A DNA stretch of 64,000 nt from Kribbella monticola. GTDB lineage: Bacteria; Actinomycetota; Actinomycetes; Propionibacteriales; Kribbellaceae. Each line of letters starts with the position of its first letter. Positions within the stretch are counted from its first letter, which is position 1. The notes beneath the pieces are model-generated. The model worked only from the letters and a program-made list of their open reading frames with translations. It had not been told where the DNA came from and ran no database searches. The position numbers and the translations under genes were made by a program. Location: contig NZ_QFXK01000035.1 of NCBI RefSeq assembly GCF_003261635.1, forward strand, positions 248,001 through 312,000. Reading direction: 5' to 3'. Below, in pieces: positions 24,166 to 32,188 of this stretch.

Positions 24166-24194
24166 ACTGTTGACCGCGGCACCTTAACTGTGAA
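24164..24194. promoter_or_regulatory. Candidate operators upstream of the protease (copies 2 and 3)
   Basis: GAACTGTTGAC (24164-24174) and CCTTAACTGTGAA (24182-24194) both echo the sequence upstream of the HTH regulator (CCTTAACTGTTAAC). They occupy the start of the 112-bp gap before the protease gene. A separate palindrome, GACCGATTTCGGTC, follows at 24203-24216. Confidence 0.4.
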
Positions 24195-24277
24195 AGGCCT
24201 GCGACCGATTTCGGTCTCCTGTATTCGTTCCTAGGGTCGGCTCACCCCCTGCTTTCTCTAGGAATACAAGGAGAACC

Positions 24278-26038
24278 ATGATGTTCTGGCGCAGAAAGCC
24301 CGTCGGCGCAGCCGTGATCGTGGCAACCATTGCGTGCCTGACTCCACTCGATGGTGCCGCGCTCGCAGCGCAGCCGTCGCCTCCAGCCCTTTCCCAGCAG
24401 GACGCGCTGCATCGGATCTCGGCAAACCTGGCGCCGGATTCGGCCCAGGCCGGTCGCTGGATCGAGAACGGCAAGCTGATGGTTGCAGTGATCAACGAAG
24501 CCGAGGCCGCCCGGGTACGGAAGTCCGGCGCGACTCCCAAGCTGGTCACGCGAAATCTGACCGACCTGCAACTCCTGCTCGCCAAGGTCGACAAGCTGGC
24601 CCGGGCAGAACGCGGTACGGGTCTGCAGAGCTGGGGGATCGACCCGGTCACCAACAAGGTCGTGGTGCGAGCCCGGGCGTCGTTCCAGCAGCGCGGCGCC
24701 TACGGAGCCATCCGCCGACTCGGCGACGGCGTACAGGTGGTCACGGTGACTACGCATTTCCAGCAACAGTCCGGCGAAGTGAACCCTGGCGATCCGTGGT
24801 GGCCGGGGAGTGAGAGCAACTGTTCGGTCGGCTTTCCGGCGACGGATGCTCAGGGTGGCAAGCACTTCGTCACCGCGGGGCATTGCACGAACGACGCGAA
24901 CCAGGCGGCGTACGGGGCGAGTGGGCAGACCAACAAGCTCGGTACGTCGAATGTCGGCGGCACGCACAGCATCAACGCCCGCGAAGGTGACATGGGCGTC
25001 GTCGACGTGACGGAAGCCGGCTGGACGATCTCGCCCGCGGTGAACACCTGGGGCCAGCCGGCCGTGACGGTGACCGGTTCGGCCGACGCGATCGTCGGCG
25101 ACGCGGTGTGCCACTCGGGCAACACCGCGCCCAACTGGGAATGCGGCACGGTCACGGCGGTGAACCAGACGATCGACTACGGCAGTGTGGTGATCGACGG
25201 GCTGTCGACGACCAACGCCTGCTCGGAGGGCGGCGATTCGGGCGGTGCCTGGCTCCGTGGCGACAAGGCTGTCGGCGTGCACTCGGGTGGCAACAGCAGT
25301 TGTGTCGCCAACGATCCCGGCAACTCGGTCTTCCAGCCGGTCAACGAGGCGCTGGCCAGGTGGAACCTGACGCTGCTGACCGGCGGCGGCACTCCTGGCG
25401 ACACCGAGGCGCCCACTGCTCCGGCGAACCCGCGCTCCACCGGTACTACGGCCAGCAGTGTCTCGCTGGCCTGGGACGCGTCGACCGACAACGTCGGGGT
25501 CACGGGGTACGACGTCTACAACGGAGGCACACTTGCCACCTCGGTCGCCGGTACGACTGCCACGATCAGTGGGCTTGCCGCTGACACGAGCTATTCCTTC
25601 ACGATCCAGGCGAAAGATGCTGCAGGCAACAAATCCGCGGCGAGCGCGGCGGTGACAGCGCGGACCCAGCCGGGCGGTGGTGATCCCGGTGGCCGGACGT
25701 TCAGCAATGGCACGGACTATCCGATCCGTGACTTCCAGACGACGGTCAGCACCGTGAGTTCCACCGCCAGTGGTCGCGCGGCCAGCCCGATGAAGGTGAC
25801 GGTCCAGGGCAACCACAGCTGCCTGGAAGACCTCAACATCAGCCTGGTTTCACCCAGCGGCCGCTGGTACTACCTGCAGCGGTACGGCGGGACGACCTGC
25901 CACCCGCTGCCGGCTAGCAAGACCTACGACGTCACCCCGGCCGGCACCGAGAACGCAACCGGAACCTGGTCGCTTCGCATCGGCGACAACGGCCCGGGCG
26001 ACACCGGCACTCTGACCAACTGGTCCATCACCGTCTGA
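24278..26038 (+). CDS. Secreted trypsin-like serine protease with FnIII and P domains
   Basis: A 586-residue exported protease. A signal peptide covers about 1-31 (RRK, hydrophobic core, LAAQP), followed by a propeptide of the alpha-lytic/streptogrisin type. The S1 domain has the full triad: His202 in TAGHC, Asp238 in EGDMGVVD, and Ser321 in GDSGGAW, with paired cysteines around them. A fibronectin type III domain follows (about 375-465: PTAPANPRSTGTTASSVSLAWD), then a proprotein-convertase P domain (about 470-586). AAGGAGAACC precedes the ATG. The extra domains are likely for substrate binding or stability. Expression may be set by the adjacent HTH regulator. Confidence 0.92.
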   Translation: MMFWRRKPVGAAVIVATIACLTPLDGAALAAQPSPPALSQQDALHRISANLAPDSAQAGRWIENGKLMVAVINEAEAARVRKSGATPKLVTRNLTDLQLLLAKVDKLARAERGTGLQSWGIDPVTNKVVVRARASFQQRGAYGAIRRLGDGVQVVTVTTHFQQQSGEVNPGDPWWPGSESNCSVGFPATDAQGGKHFVTAGHCTNDANQAAYGASGQTNKLGTSNVGGTHSINAREGDMGVVDVTEAGWTISPAVNTWGQPAVTVTGSADAIVGDAVCHSGNTAPNWECGTVTAVNQTIDYGSVVIDGLSTTNACSEGGDSGGAWLRGDKAVGVHSGGNSSCVANDPGNSVFQPVNEALARWNLTLLTGGGTPGDTEAPTAPANPRSTGTTASSVSLAWDASTDNVGVTGYDVYNGGTLATSVAGTTATISGLAADTSYSFTIQAKDAAGNKSAASAAVTARTQPGGGDPGGRTFSNGTDYPIRDFQTTVSTVSSTASGRAASPMKVTVQGNHSCLEDLNISLVSPSGRWYYLQRYGGTTCHPLPASKTYDVTPAGTENATGTWSLRIGDNGPGDTGTLTNWSITV

Positions 26039-26072
26039 ACGAGCTCTGAGGCGCCTATCGCGGGTAGGCGAA

Positions 26073-26115
26073 GGCAGGTACCGGGCGGCGCGGGCGCCGT
26101 CGCCCGGTGCCTGCC
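26073..26115 (+). terminator. Strong hairpin after the protease gene
   Basis: GGCAGGTACCGGGCG (26073-26087) pairs with CGCCCGGTGCCTGCC (26101-26115), giving 15 bp with one G-T pair around a 13-base GC-rich loop. No T-run follows, as is common in actinobacteria. It lies 34 bp after the stop. Confidence 0.7.
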
Positions 26116-26178
26116 GCATCGTCGAAGTCCCGGTGAAACTCCCGGGCGGCCGAGCTGTGGGTCTGATAGGCAAGAGGT

Positions 26179-27390
26179 ATGGGTATCGAGATCGGGCGGT
26201 TCGAGGGTGGCTGGGCGGAGCTTCTGCCGCTGGTGAATCTGGCGTTCGCGGCGCCGTGGAACGAGGCGCAACTGGAGGCGGAGCGGAAGATCTGGGAGCC
26301 GGCGCGGAGCATCGTCGCGACGGAGGAGAAGGAGGTCGTCGGGCACACCTGCGCGTTCTCGTTCGACCTGACCGTGCCGGGCGCGCGGCTACCGGTCGCG
26401 GGGGTGAGCATGGTCGGGGTGCTGCCGACCCATCGCCGCCGGGGCGTCCTGCGCGACCTGATGCGCCGGCAGTTGACCGAGCTGTACGAGACGGGCGCCG
26501 AGCCGGTCGCGGCGTTGACCGCGAGCGAGCCGGTCATCTACGGGCGGTTCGGGTACGGGCTCGGCTCCGACCACCAAGAGGTGACCGTGCCGAAGGTGGC
26601 TCGCGCCCTGCGCCCTGTCGACGACGCGGACGACATACGCATCTCGTACGCCGATCCGGTGGAGTCCCTCGACGTCTGCACCGAGATCCACAACACCGAG
26701 GCGCTGGAGCGGCCTGGGATGTTCCAGTTCGACGATCGGTGGAAGACGCACGTGATCGGCGAGACCGTGGTCACCGACAGCCGCAACGGGTCGCCGCTGC
26801 GGTGTGTGCTCGCCTCGCGCGACGGTGAGACCACCGGGTACGCGCACTACCGGACCAAGCGGGCCGACAAGCGCTTCGTCGACGTGATCCGGGTGCACGC
26901 CAAGGACCTGGCCTCGCACGTCGCGCTCTGGCAGTTCCTGCTCGACCAGGACCTGCTCAGCCAGACGTACTGCGAACAACTGCCGAGCGACGATCCGCTG
27001 TTGTCGCTGCTGGTGGACCCGCGCGCTCCCAACGCGACCACGAGAGACGGGCACTGGGTCCGGCTGGCTGATGTCGGCCGTGCGCTCGCAGGACGGACCT
27101 ACGCGAGCGACCTCGACGTAGTACTCGAGGTAGAGGACGACTTCCTGCCGTGGAACGCCGGAGCCTGGCACCTCACGGGTGGGCCGTCCGGCGCGACTTG
27201 CGTGAAGACGGATCGCCCAGGCGACCTGCGCCTCGGCGTACGGGAGCTGGGCTCGGTGTACCTCGGTCGCCCGTCGCTCGCGCTGCTGGGAGCTGCCGGG
27301 CTGGTCGAGGAGCGTACGCCGGGAGCGCTTCGGGCCAGCTCGGCCGCGTTCCTGGGCAACCGCCTTCCCTGGCTCGACACGGGCTTCTGA
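26179..27390 (+). CDS. Eis-like GNAT N-acetyltransferase
   Basis: A 403-residue protein with the three-part layout of Eis proteins: a GNAT domain (about 1-150), a second GNAT-like region, and a C-terminal SCP2-like domain. The acetyl-CoA loop is LPTHRRRGVLRDLM, and VIYGRFGYG carries the tyrosine equivalent to the Eis general acid. The chain ends in Phe (PWLDTGF); in mycobacterial Eis the C-terminal carboxylate of a terminal Phe is part of the active site, so both length and last residue fit. Eis acetylates amines, including aminoglycosides and some proteins; the substrate here is unknown. A distant paralogue lies at 60461. Confidence 0.85.
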   Translation: MGIEIGRFEGGWAELLPLVNLAFAAPWNEAQLEAERKIWEPARSIVATEEKEVVGHTCAFSFDLTVPGARLPVAGVSMVGVLPTHRRRGVLRDLMRRQLTELYETGAEPVAALTASEPVIYGRFGYGLGSDHQEVTVPKVARALRPVDDADDIRISYADPVESLDVCTEIHNTEALERPGMFQFDDRWKTHVIGETVVTDSRNGSPLRCVLASRDGETTGYAHYRTKRADKRFVDVIRVHAKDLASHVALWQFLLDQDLLSQTYCEQLPSDDPLLSLLVDPRAPNATTRDGHWVRLADVGRALAGRTYASDLDVVLEVEDDFLPWNAGAWHLTGGPSGATCVKTDRPGDLRLGVRELGSVYLGRPSLALLGAAGLVEERTPGALRASSAAFLGNRLPWLDTGF

Positions 27391-27422
27391 GAGCGCACCC
27401 GAGCAGCGGCTACTCTTCCCGG

Positions 27423-28181
27423 ATGCAGCCGAGACGTCGTGGCACCGCGGCAGTAGTGGCCGTGGTGCTGCTCGGCGTGGCGGCGGTTGTGCTCGTAGTA
27501 CTGGCTTCTGCCGGCGGCAGTGTGCGGCCGGTGAGTGAGAGCACGCTCAGCTCATCGCCGCGGCCGCTGCCGACGATCAGGTCGACGCCGCAGGCAACGC
27601 TGCCGACTCCCGCTGTTCCGCCGCCGTCGCAGAAGCCGGTGAAGCCGGTGAAGATCCCGGATTGGGTGAAGGCGCTCTGGCAGGCGCTGTTCTACACCTT
27701 CGTCACCTTGGTCGTGCTGTTCCTCGCAAGGCTCGTCTACCGCATCCTGCGCAAGGTCGAGCTCCCCGAGGCGGAGACGGAAGACGGCGAATGGGAGCGG
27801 ATGAAGGTCGACCGCTTGGCCGAGGCAGTCGACTCGGGACTCGCCGCGGTCGACTCCGGTACTGCGACCGACGCGGTGATCGCGTGCTGGGTAGCGCTGG
27901 AGGATGCGGCGGCCTCGGCCGGAGTCGGGCGGGCCGCCTCGGAGACGCCGGCGGAGTTCACCGTCCGGGTGCTCGGTGTCGGTGGGATCTCGGAGCCCGA
28001 GTTGCTGCGGCTCGCTCAGCTGTACCGCGAGGCCAGGTACTCCACACACGGCTCGAGCGAGGAGGCCAGGAGTCAGGCGCGTGCTGCTCTGATCCGCCTC
28101 CGCGACGAGCTGTCGGCAGCAAGGGCGGCCCGCGCTGACCGTGTCAAAGCTCTTCAGGAAGCCGAAGAGGCGGCCCGATGA
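27423..28181 (+). CDS. DUF4129-type membrane protein
   Basis: About 252 residues. An N-terminal membrane helix (TAAVVAVVLLGVAAVVLVVL), a Pro/Ser-rich external linker, a second helix (LWQALFYTFVTLVVLFLARLVY), and a cytoplasmic domain with the DUF4129 pattern (IACWVALEDAAASAGVGRAASETPAEF and RLAQLYREARYSTH). I start at ATG 27423, 32 bp after the Eis-like gene. It heads a five-gene cluster with MoxR and DUF58 proteins, a common actinobacterial arrangement. Function unknown. Confidence 0.8.
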   Translation: MQPRRRGTAAVVAVVLLGVAAVVLVVLASAGGSVRPVSESTLSSSPRPLPTIRSTPQATLPTPAVPPPSQKPVKPVKIPDWVKALWQALFYTFVTLVVLFLARLVYRILRKVELPEAETEDGEWERMKVDRLAEAVDSGLAAVDSGTATDAVIACWVALEDAAASAGVGRAASETPAEFTVRVLGVGGISEPELLRLAQLYREARYSTHGSSEEARSQARAALIRLRDELSAARAARADRVKALQEAEEAAR

Positions 28182-28693
28182 GGAAGCTGCTGATGCAGTA
28201 CGTCGGCATCGCGGTGCTCGCCAGTCTGCTGGCGATCGCCGGCTTCGGCCTGGCCGGGACACAGCCGAAGGCGCTGTGGTTCGTCGGCGCCGGGCTGTCG
28301 GTCGGGTTCTTGTCGCTGGCGCTGCGACTTGTCGCCCCGCAGGTGCTGGAGACCTCGTGGCCGTCGCGGCAGGACGAGAAGTTCGCCGAGTCGAGGGCAT
28401 CGCGCAACAGCGACAACCGGACCCAGTTCCTGGCCACCTGGGTGCAGGAGTCCGACCGGGAACGCCGCGCAGGAGAGGGATCGCAGACGTTCGTCCGCAA
28501 GATCAGGCCGATGCTGCTGGAGCTGACGACGAGCCGGCTCGTGCACCGGCACGGGATCGATCCGGAGCTGGAGCCGGAGCGGGCCCGGGCGCTCCTGGGC
28601 GACCAAGTGTGGTTGCTGATCACCGGCACCGAGGCGCGGACCGCGTCGTTCGCGGAGATCGAACAGGCCGTACAGACCATCGAGAAGCTGTGA
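28178..28693 (+). CDS. Small membrane protein in the MoxR cluster
   Basis: 171 residues: two adjacent membrane helices at the N-terminus (QYVGIAVLASLLAIAGFGLAG and ALWFVGAGLSVGFLSLALRLV), then a cytoplasmic, charged, mainly helical domain. The ATG overlaps the previous stop (ATGA), and the MoxR gene follows after 6 bp, so it is surely co-expressed. It probably belongs to the membrane part of the MoxR/DUF58 machinery; no known domain is recognised. Confidence 0.7.
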   Translation: MRKLLMQYVGIAVLASLLAIAGFGLAGTQPKALWFVGAGLSVGFLSLALRLVAPQVLETSWPSRQDEKFAESRASRNSDNRTQFLATWVQESDRERRAGEGSQTFVRKIRPMLLELTTSRLVHRHGIDPELEPERARALLGDQVWLLITGTEARTASFAEIEQAVQTIEKL

Positions 28694-28699
28694 GGAACC

Positions 28700-29686
28700 G
28701 TGACTGATCACGAACTGGGGCTCGGGCTGGCAGAGGTCTCGGCACTGAGCCGGAAGGTGCTGGACCGCGTCGGCGAGGCAGTGGTCGGCAAGGGCGACGC
28801 GCTTGAGTTGGTGCTTGCGGGCATCCTGGCCGGCGGCCATGTGCTGCTGGAGGACTATCCGGGGCTGGCCAAGACGCTGGCGGCCCGGTCGTTCGCTCAG
28901 GCGCTCGGGCTGGAGTTCCGCCGAGTGCAGTTCACTCCCGACCTGTTGCCGTCCGACGTCACCGGAGCGTTCGTCTACGACCAGCGCGACTCGGAGTTCG
29001 TGTTCCGGCCGGGTCCGATCTTCACCGGACTCCTGCTGGCCGACGAGATCAACCGAACGCCACCGAAGACGCAGGCAGCGCTGCTGGAGTCCATGCAGGA
29101 GCACCAGGTCACAGTGGAAGGCCAGACCTTCCCGCTGCCGGTGCCGTTCCACGTGCTCGCCACAGCGAACCCGGTCGAGTACGAAGGCACCTACCCGCTA
29201 CCGGAAGCGCAGCTCGACCGCTTCATGCTCCGGATCGGTTTCGGCTACCCCAGCGCAGCCGAGGAGTGGGAAGTACTGCAGCGCCGGATGAGCCGCCGAT
29301 CCGAGGACCAGACGGTCGAGGCAGTCACCGACGCAGCCGGACTGCTCGCCGCCCAGCAGGCCATCGAGACCGTGACCGTCGACGACACAGTAGGCCGGTA
29401 CTGCGTGGAGCTGGCTGCCGCGACTCGTCGTGACTCCCAGGTGCTGGTCGGTGCTTCACCGCGTGGATCCCTGGCGCTCCTTCTCACCGCCCGCGCGTAC
29501 GCGGTCATCCAGGGCCGGGACTACGTAGTACCCGAGGACGTCAAGGCAGTCGCCATTCCTGCACTGGCACACCGGATCACGGTCCGGCCGGAGCTGTGGC
29601 TGCATGAGGTGACCGGGGCGACTGTGGTCCGCACAGTGCTCGGCTCCGTCGCTGCGCCGCCGACTGTCGCCAGCGCACGGCAGTGA
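28700..29686 (+). CDS. MoxR-family AAA+ ATPase
   Basis: A 328-residue AAA+ chaperone-like ATPase. The P-loop is EDYPGLAKT (Lys58), a MoxR variant; Walker B is LLADEINR (Asp115, Glu116); LLESMQEHQVTVEG and PFHVLATANPVEYEGTYPLPEAQLDRF are hallmark MoxR segments with sensor 1 and the arginine finger. MoxR proteins work with VWA or DUF58 partners, such as the next gene, to mature or remodel protein complexes, often at the envelope. The GTG start is 6 bp after the previous stop. Confidence 0.92.
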   Translation: MTDHELGLGLAEVSALSRKVLDRVGEAVVGKGDALELVLAGILAGGHVLLEDYPGLAKTLAARSFAQALGLEFRRVQFTPDLLPSDVTGAFVYDQRDSEFVFRPGPIFTGLLLADEINRTPPKTQAALLESMQEHQVTVEGQTFPLPVPFHVLATANPVEYEGTYPLPEAQLDRFMLRIGFGYPSAAEEWEVLQRRMSRRSEDQTVEAVTDAAGLLAAQQAIETVTVDDTVGRYCVELAAATRRDSQVLVGASPRGSLALLLTARAYAVIQGRDYVVPEDVKAVAIPALAHRITVRPELWLHEVTGATVVRTVLGSVAAPPTVASARQ

Positions 29687-29708
29687 CCGGTGTGAGTGAG
29701 GCGGCGCG

Positions 29709-31010
29709 ATGAACTGGCGGCCGACGCATGCACAGGTCCGGGCGGTCGGGGTATCGGCAGCCCTGCTCGTGCTGGCCGTGCTTGCTCGCCGTCCGGATGC
29801 GGCCGTGCTCGGCCTCCCCTTGGCCTTCGTGGCTGTCTGGGGACGTTTCTTCCGGCCCAGTGCCAAGCCGGATCTCCACACCGAGGTCGACGCGGACGTG
29901 TTGTTCGAAGGCCAGGCCACGACCTACCGGCTGCGGGTGGACAGCCCGCTGGACCCTGACATCGACTTGATCGTCGCGGCGCTGCCCCGGAGCCGCTGGT
30001 TCCGCTACGACCCCGTCTATGCGGCTGTCGCGGAGCCGGTCGCGGACGGGGCGGTGACCCTGGAGGTCGGCGTACGGTCCGAGCGCTGGGGACTCCGGTC
30101 GCTCGAACGCCCACAGGTGATCGCCACCTCGGTGCTCGGCGGCTACCGGTTCCGGGTGCCTTCGGCCGAGCCCTTGAACATCAGTACCTTGCCGCTGCGC
30201 GAAGGGTTCGAAGCAGTCGATTCCGTACCACGCCCTGCCGGGCTCGTCGGCCTCCATCGCTCACGCCGCCCAGGTGAGGGGACCGAGCTCGCCGGAGTGC
30301 GCCCGTTCCGCACCGGCGACCGGCTGCGGCGCATCAACTGGTCGGTCTCCGCCCGTACCCGCGAGCTGCACGTCACCTCGACCTGGTCCGACCGGGACAC
30401 CGAAGTGGTCATCCTGCTGGACACCGGTGGTGAGGTCGGCGTCAGCGAGGGGATCGACGGCCGGTCGAGCAGCCTGGACACCGGCGTACGGGCGGCGGCT
30501 TCGATCGCCGAGCACTACCTGCGCCATGGCGACCGGGTCCGGCTGGTCGACACCGGTACTGCGGTGCGCGGCGTCCGGGCCGGTAGTGGGCGTGCTCACT
30601 TGCGCCGGATCCTCGACGTGCTGGTGCACGCCGATCGCAAGGGCAGGCAGCAGGACGAGGAGCAACTCGCCCGCAGGCACCGCGTGCGGTCGGACAGCCT
30701 GGTGCTGGTGCTGAGTCCGCTGCTCCGGAAGTCGATGCTCGGCTACATCGTCACGCTGGTCCACTCGGGCTGCACAGTGATCGCGGTCGACACGCTGCCG
30801 TCCGATGTCGCCGACGTACTCGACCCCGCGCGCCACGACACGAAGAACTGGCCGCTGGCCTGGCGGCTGCGCCTGCTGGAGCGCCGGTCCGAACTCGACC
30901 GGCTCAGCGACCTCGGCGTACCGACTGTCGCCTGGCGCGGCGCCGGAACTCTGGACGAAGTACTGCGGGATGCCAGCCGGCTGGCCTCGGCGCCGAGGAT
31001 GCGGTCATGA
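29709..31010 (+). CDS. DUF58 (VWA-like) membrane protein
   Basis: 433 residues. Two N-terminal hydrophobic segments (VSAALLVLAVLARRP and GLPLAFVAVWGRFF), a beta-rich middle, and the DUF58 core at about 195-235 (GTELAGVRPFRTGDRLRRINW). It continues into a VWA-like fold (DRDTEVVILLDTGGEVG), though the MIDAS DxSxS is altered to DTGGE. It is the usual partner of MoxR ATPases. Its stop overlaps the next ATG (ATGA). Molecular task unknown. Confidence 0.88.
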   Translation: MNWRPTHAQVRAVGVSAALLVLAVLARRPDAAVLGLPLAFVAVWGRFFRPSAKPDLHTEVDADVLFEGQATTYRLRVDSPLDPDIDLIVAALPRSRWFRYDPVYAAVAEPVADGAVTLEVGVRSERWGLRSLERPQVIATSVLGGYRFRVPSAEPLNISTLPLREGFEAVDSVPRPAGLVGLHRSRRPGEGTELAGVRPFRTGDRLRRINWSVSARTRELHVTSTWSDRDTEVVILLDTGGEVGVSEGIDGRSSSLDTGVRAAASIAEHYLRHGDRVRLVDTGTAVRGVRAGSGRAHLRRILDVLVHADRKGRQQDEEQLARRHRVRSDSLVLVLSPLLRKSMLGYIVTLVHSGCTVIAVDTLPSDVADVLDPARHDTKNWPLAWRLRLLERRSELDRLSDLGVPTVAWRGAGTLDEVLRDASRLASAPRMRS

Positions 31011-31555
31011 CTCTTGCGGACAGGATCACCAACTGGCTGGCGCAGCTTCGGGCATCCGGTCTGGCGTCCGTGCTGTCCCGGTTGGTGATCGCGATTGCCG
31101 GCACAGTGGCGCTCGTCGTACCGACCGTGCAGTCGTGGGATCAGCTGGATCTGGTTCCGCTGCTCGGGGTGCCGTTGTTGCTGGTCTGCATATGGTTGCC
31201 GGACTCGACGGCAGCGGCCCTGTTCCTGGTCGTCGTGGCCGGTGGCTGGATGATGCGTGCTCCCAGCGAAGTGGGATTCGGTCTGGTGGTCACCGGGATC
31301 GCCTTACTGGCGGTGCATCTGGCGTCGGCGTTTGCCGCGCAGATTCCGTCGTACGGGAAGGTGAGCCGTCGCGCGCTCCGGCGATGGTTGCTGCCGGCAA
31401 TGATCGCGGGGCTGCTGGGTCCCGTGGTCGCGATCGCGGCGGCCGTGGTGCGTGGCGCCGAGGTGCCGGGGTCGCTGCTGGTGACGGTTGCGGCGCTGGC
31501 GGCCGCGACCGTGGCGGTCTGGTTCGCCGCGGGTCAATCGGTCTCCGGCGGTTGA
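31007..31555 (+). CDS. Polytopic membrane protein ending the MoxR cluster
   Basis: 182 residues, very hydrophobic, with about five membrane segments (LVIAIAGTVALVVPTVQSW, LVPLLGVPLLLVCIWLP, ALFLVVVAGGWMMRA, and two more near the end). Coupled to the DUF58 gene by ATGA. The 3' end overlaps the convergent TetR gene by 22 bp. No recognised domain. Confidence 0.7.
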   Translation: MTLADRITNWLAQLRASGLASVLSRLVIAIAGTVALVVPTVQSWDQLDLVPLLGVPLLLVCIWLPDSTAAALFLVVVAGGWMMRAPSEVGFGLVVTGIALLAVHLASAFAAQIPSYGKVSRRALRRWLLPAMIAGLLGPVVAIAAAVVRGAEVPGSLLVTVAALAAATVAVWFAAGQSVSGG

Positions 31556-32094
31556 TGGATCTTCATCGTCATCAGTAGCTCCTCGGCCCAGGGGAGCGGG
31601 ATGCGGTCCGGCCCGGCGACCTGCATCGCGGTCAGCACGGTGAGCAACATGCCGGTGGCGAGGAACTGCCGGGTCTCCTCGGCCGAGGCGCCGGTCAGGT
31701 CGCGGACCAGCTGGTGGATGCCGCCGAAACGCTCCCGCACGACCGCCCCGATCTGCGGCTCGACGCTGGCTGCGAACCCGTGCAGCAGCAGCACGAGCAG
31801 TTCGCGCTCTGCCATCAGCTTCTCGTAGGCGCTGCCGAGGCTCTCCAGGTCAGGCCGCTCCGCCGCCGCCTCCCGGAAGGTCTGCTCGATCCGGTCGCAG
31901 ACCCGGTTGCACGAATCCAGGAACAGCTGCTGCTTGGTCCCGAACAGGCGGATCACGTACGGCTGGGAGACACCGGCCAGCCGGGCGATCTCGTCGGTCT
32001 TGGTGCCCTGGTAGCCGGCCGCGCCGAACGCGGTCACGGCCGCCTGCAGGACCTCCTCGCCACGCTCGGCGGCGGTCAGGCGGTGCTTCGTCAT
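31534..32094 (-). CDS. TetR-family regulator of the adjacent MFS pump
   Basis: 186 residues. The N-terminal HTH is at about 10-55 (EVLQAAVTAFGAAGYQGTKTDEIARLAGVSQPYVIRLFGTKQQLF), and the C-terminal part is an all-helical ligand/dimer domain. A GGAGGAGG ribosome binding site precedes the ATG. It is divergent from a drug-exporter-type MFS gene with two repeats of GTTATCAGTSAAT between them, so it probably represses that pump. Confidence 0.9.
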   Translation of the reverse strand: MTKHRLTAAERGEEVLQAAVTAFGAAGYQGTKTDEIARLAGVSQPYVIRLFGTKQQLFLDSCNRVCDRIEQTFREAAAERPDLESLGSAYEKLMAERELLVLLLHGFAASVEPQIGAVVRERFGGIHQLVRDLTGASAEETRQFLATGMLLTVLTAMQVAGPDRIPLPWAEELLMTMKIHQPPETD

Positions 32095-32116
32095 GGATCC
32101 TCCTCCGGATTCTCCT

Positions 32117-32169
32117 TGACATGTTATCAGTCAATGCATACCTTGTGAGAAACGTAGTTATCAGTGAAT
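32117..32169. promoter_or_regulatory. Promoter and paired operator between tetR and the MFS gene
   Basis: GTTATCAGTCAAT (32123-32135) and GTTATCAGTGAAT (32157-32169) are direct repeats 34 bp apart, about three helix turns. TTGACA at 32117-32122 is a perfect -35, and a weak -10 (TACCTT, 32139) follows. The operator copies flank that promoter, as expected for TetR repression. Confidence 0.55.
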
Positions 32170-32188
32170 AACAACAAGGGAGACTCCG

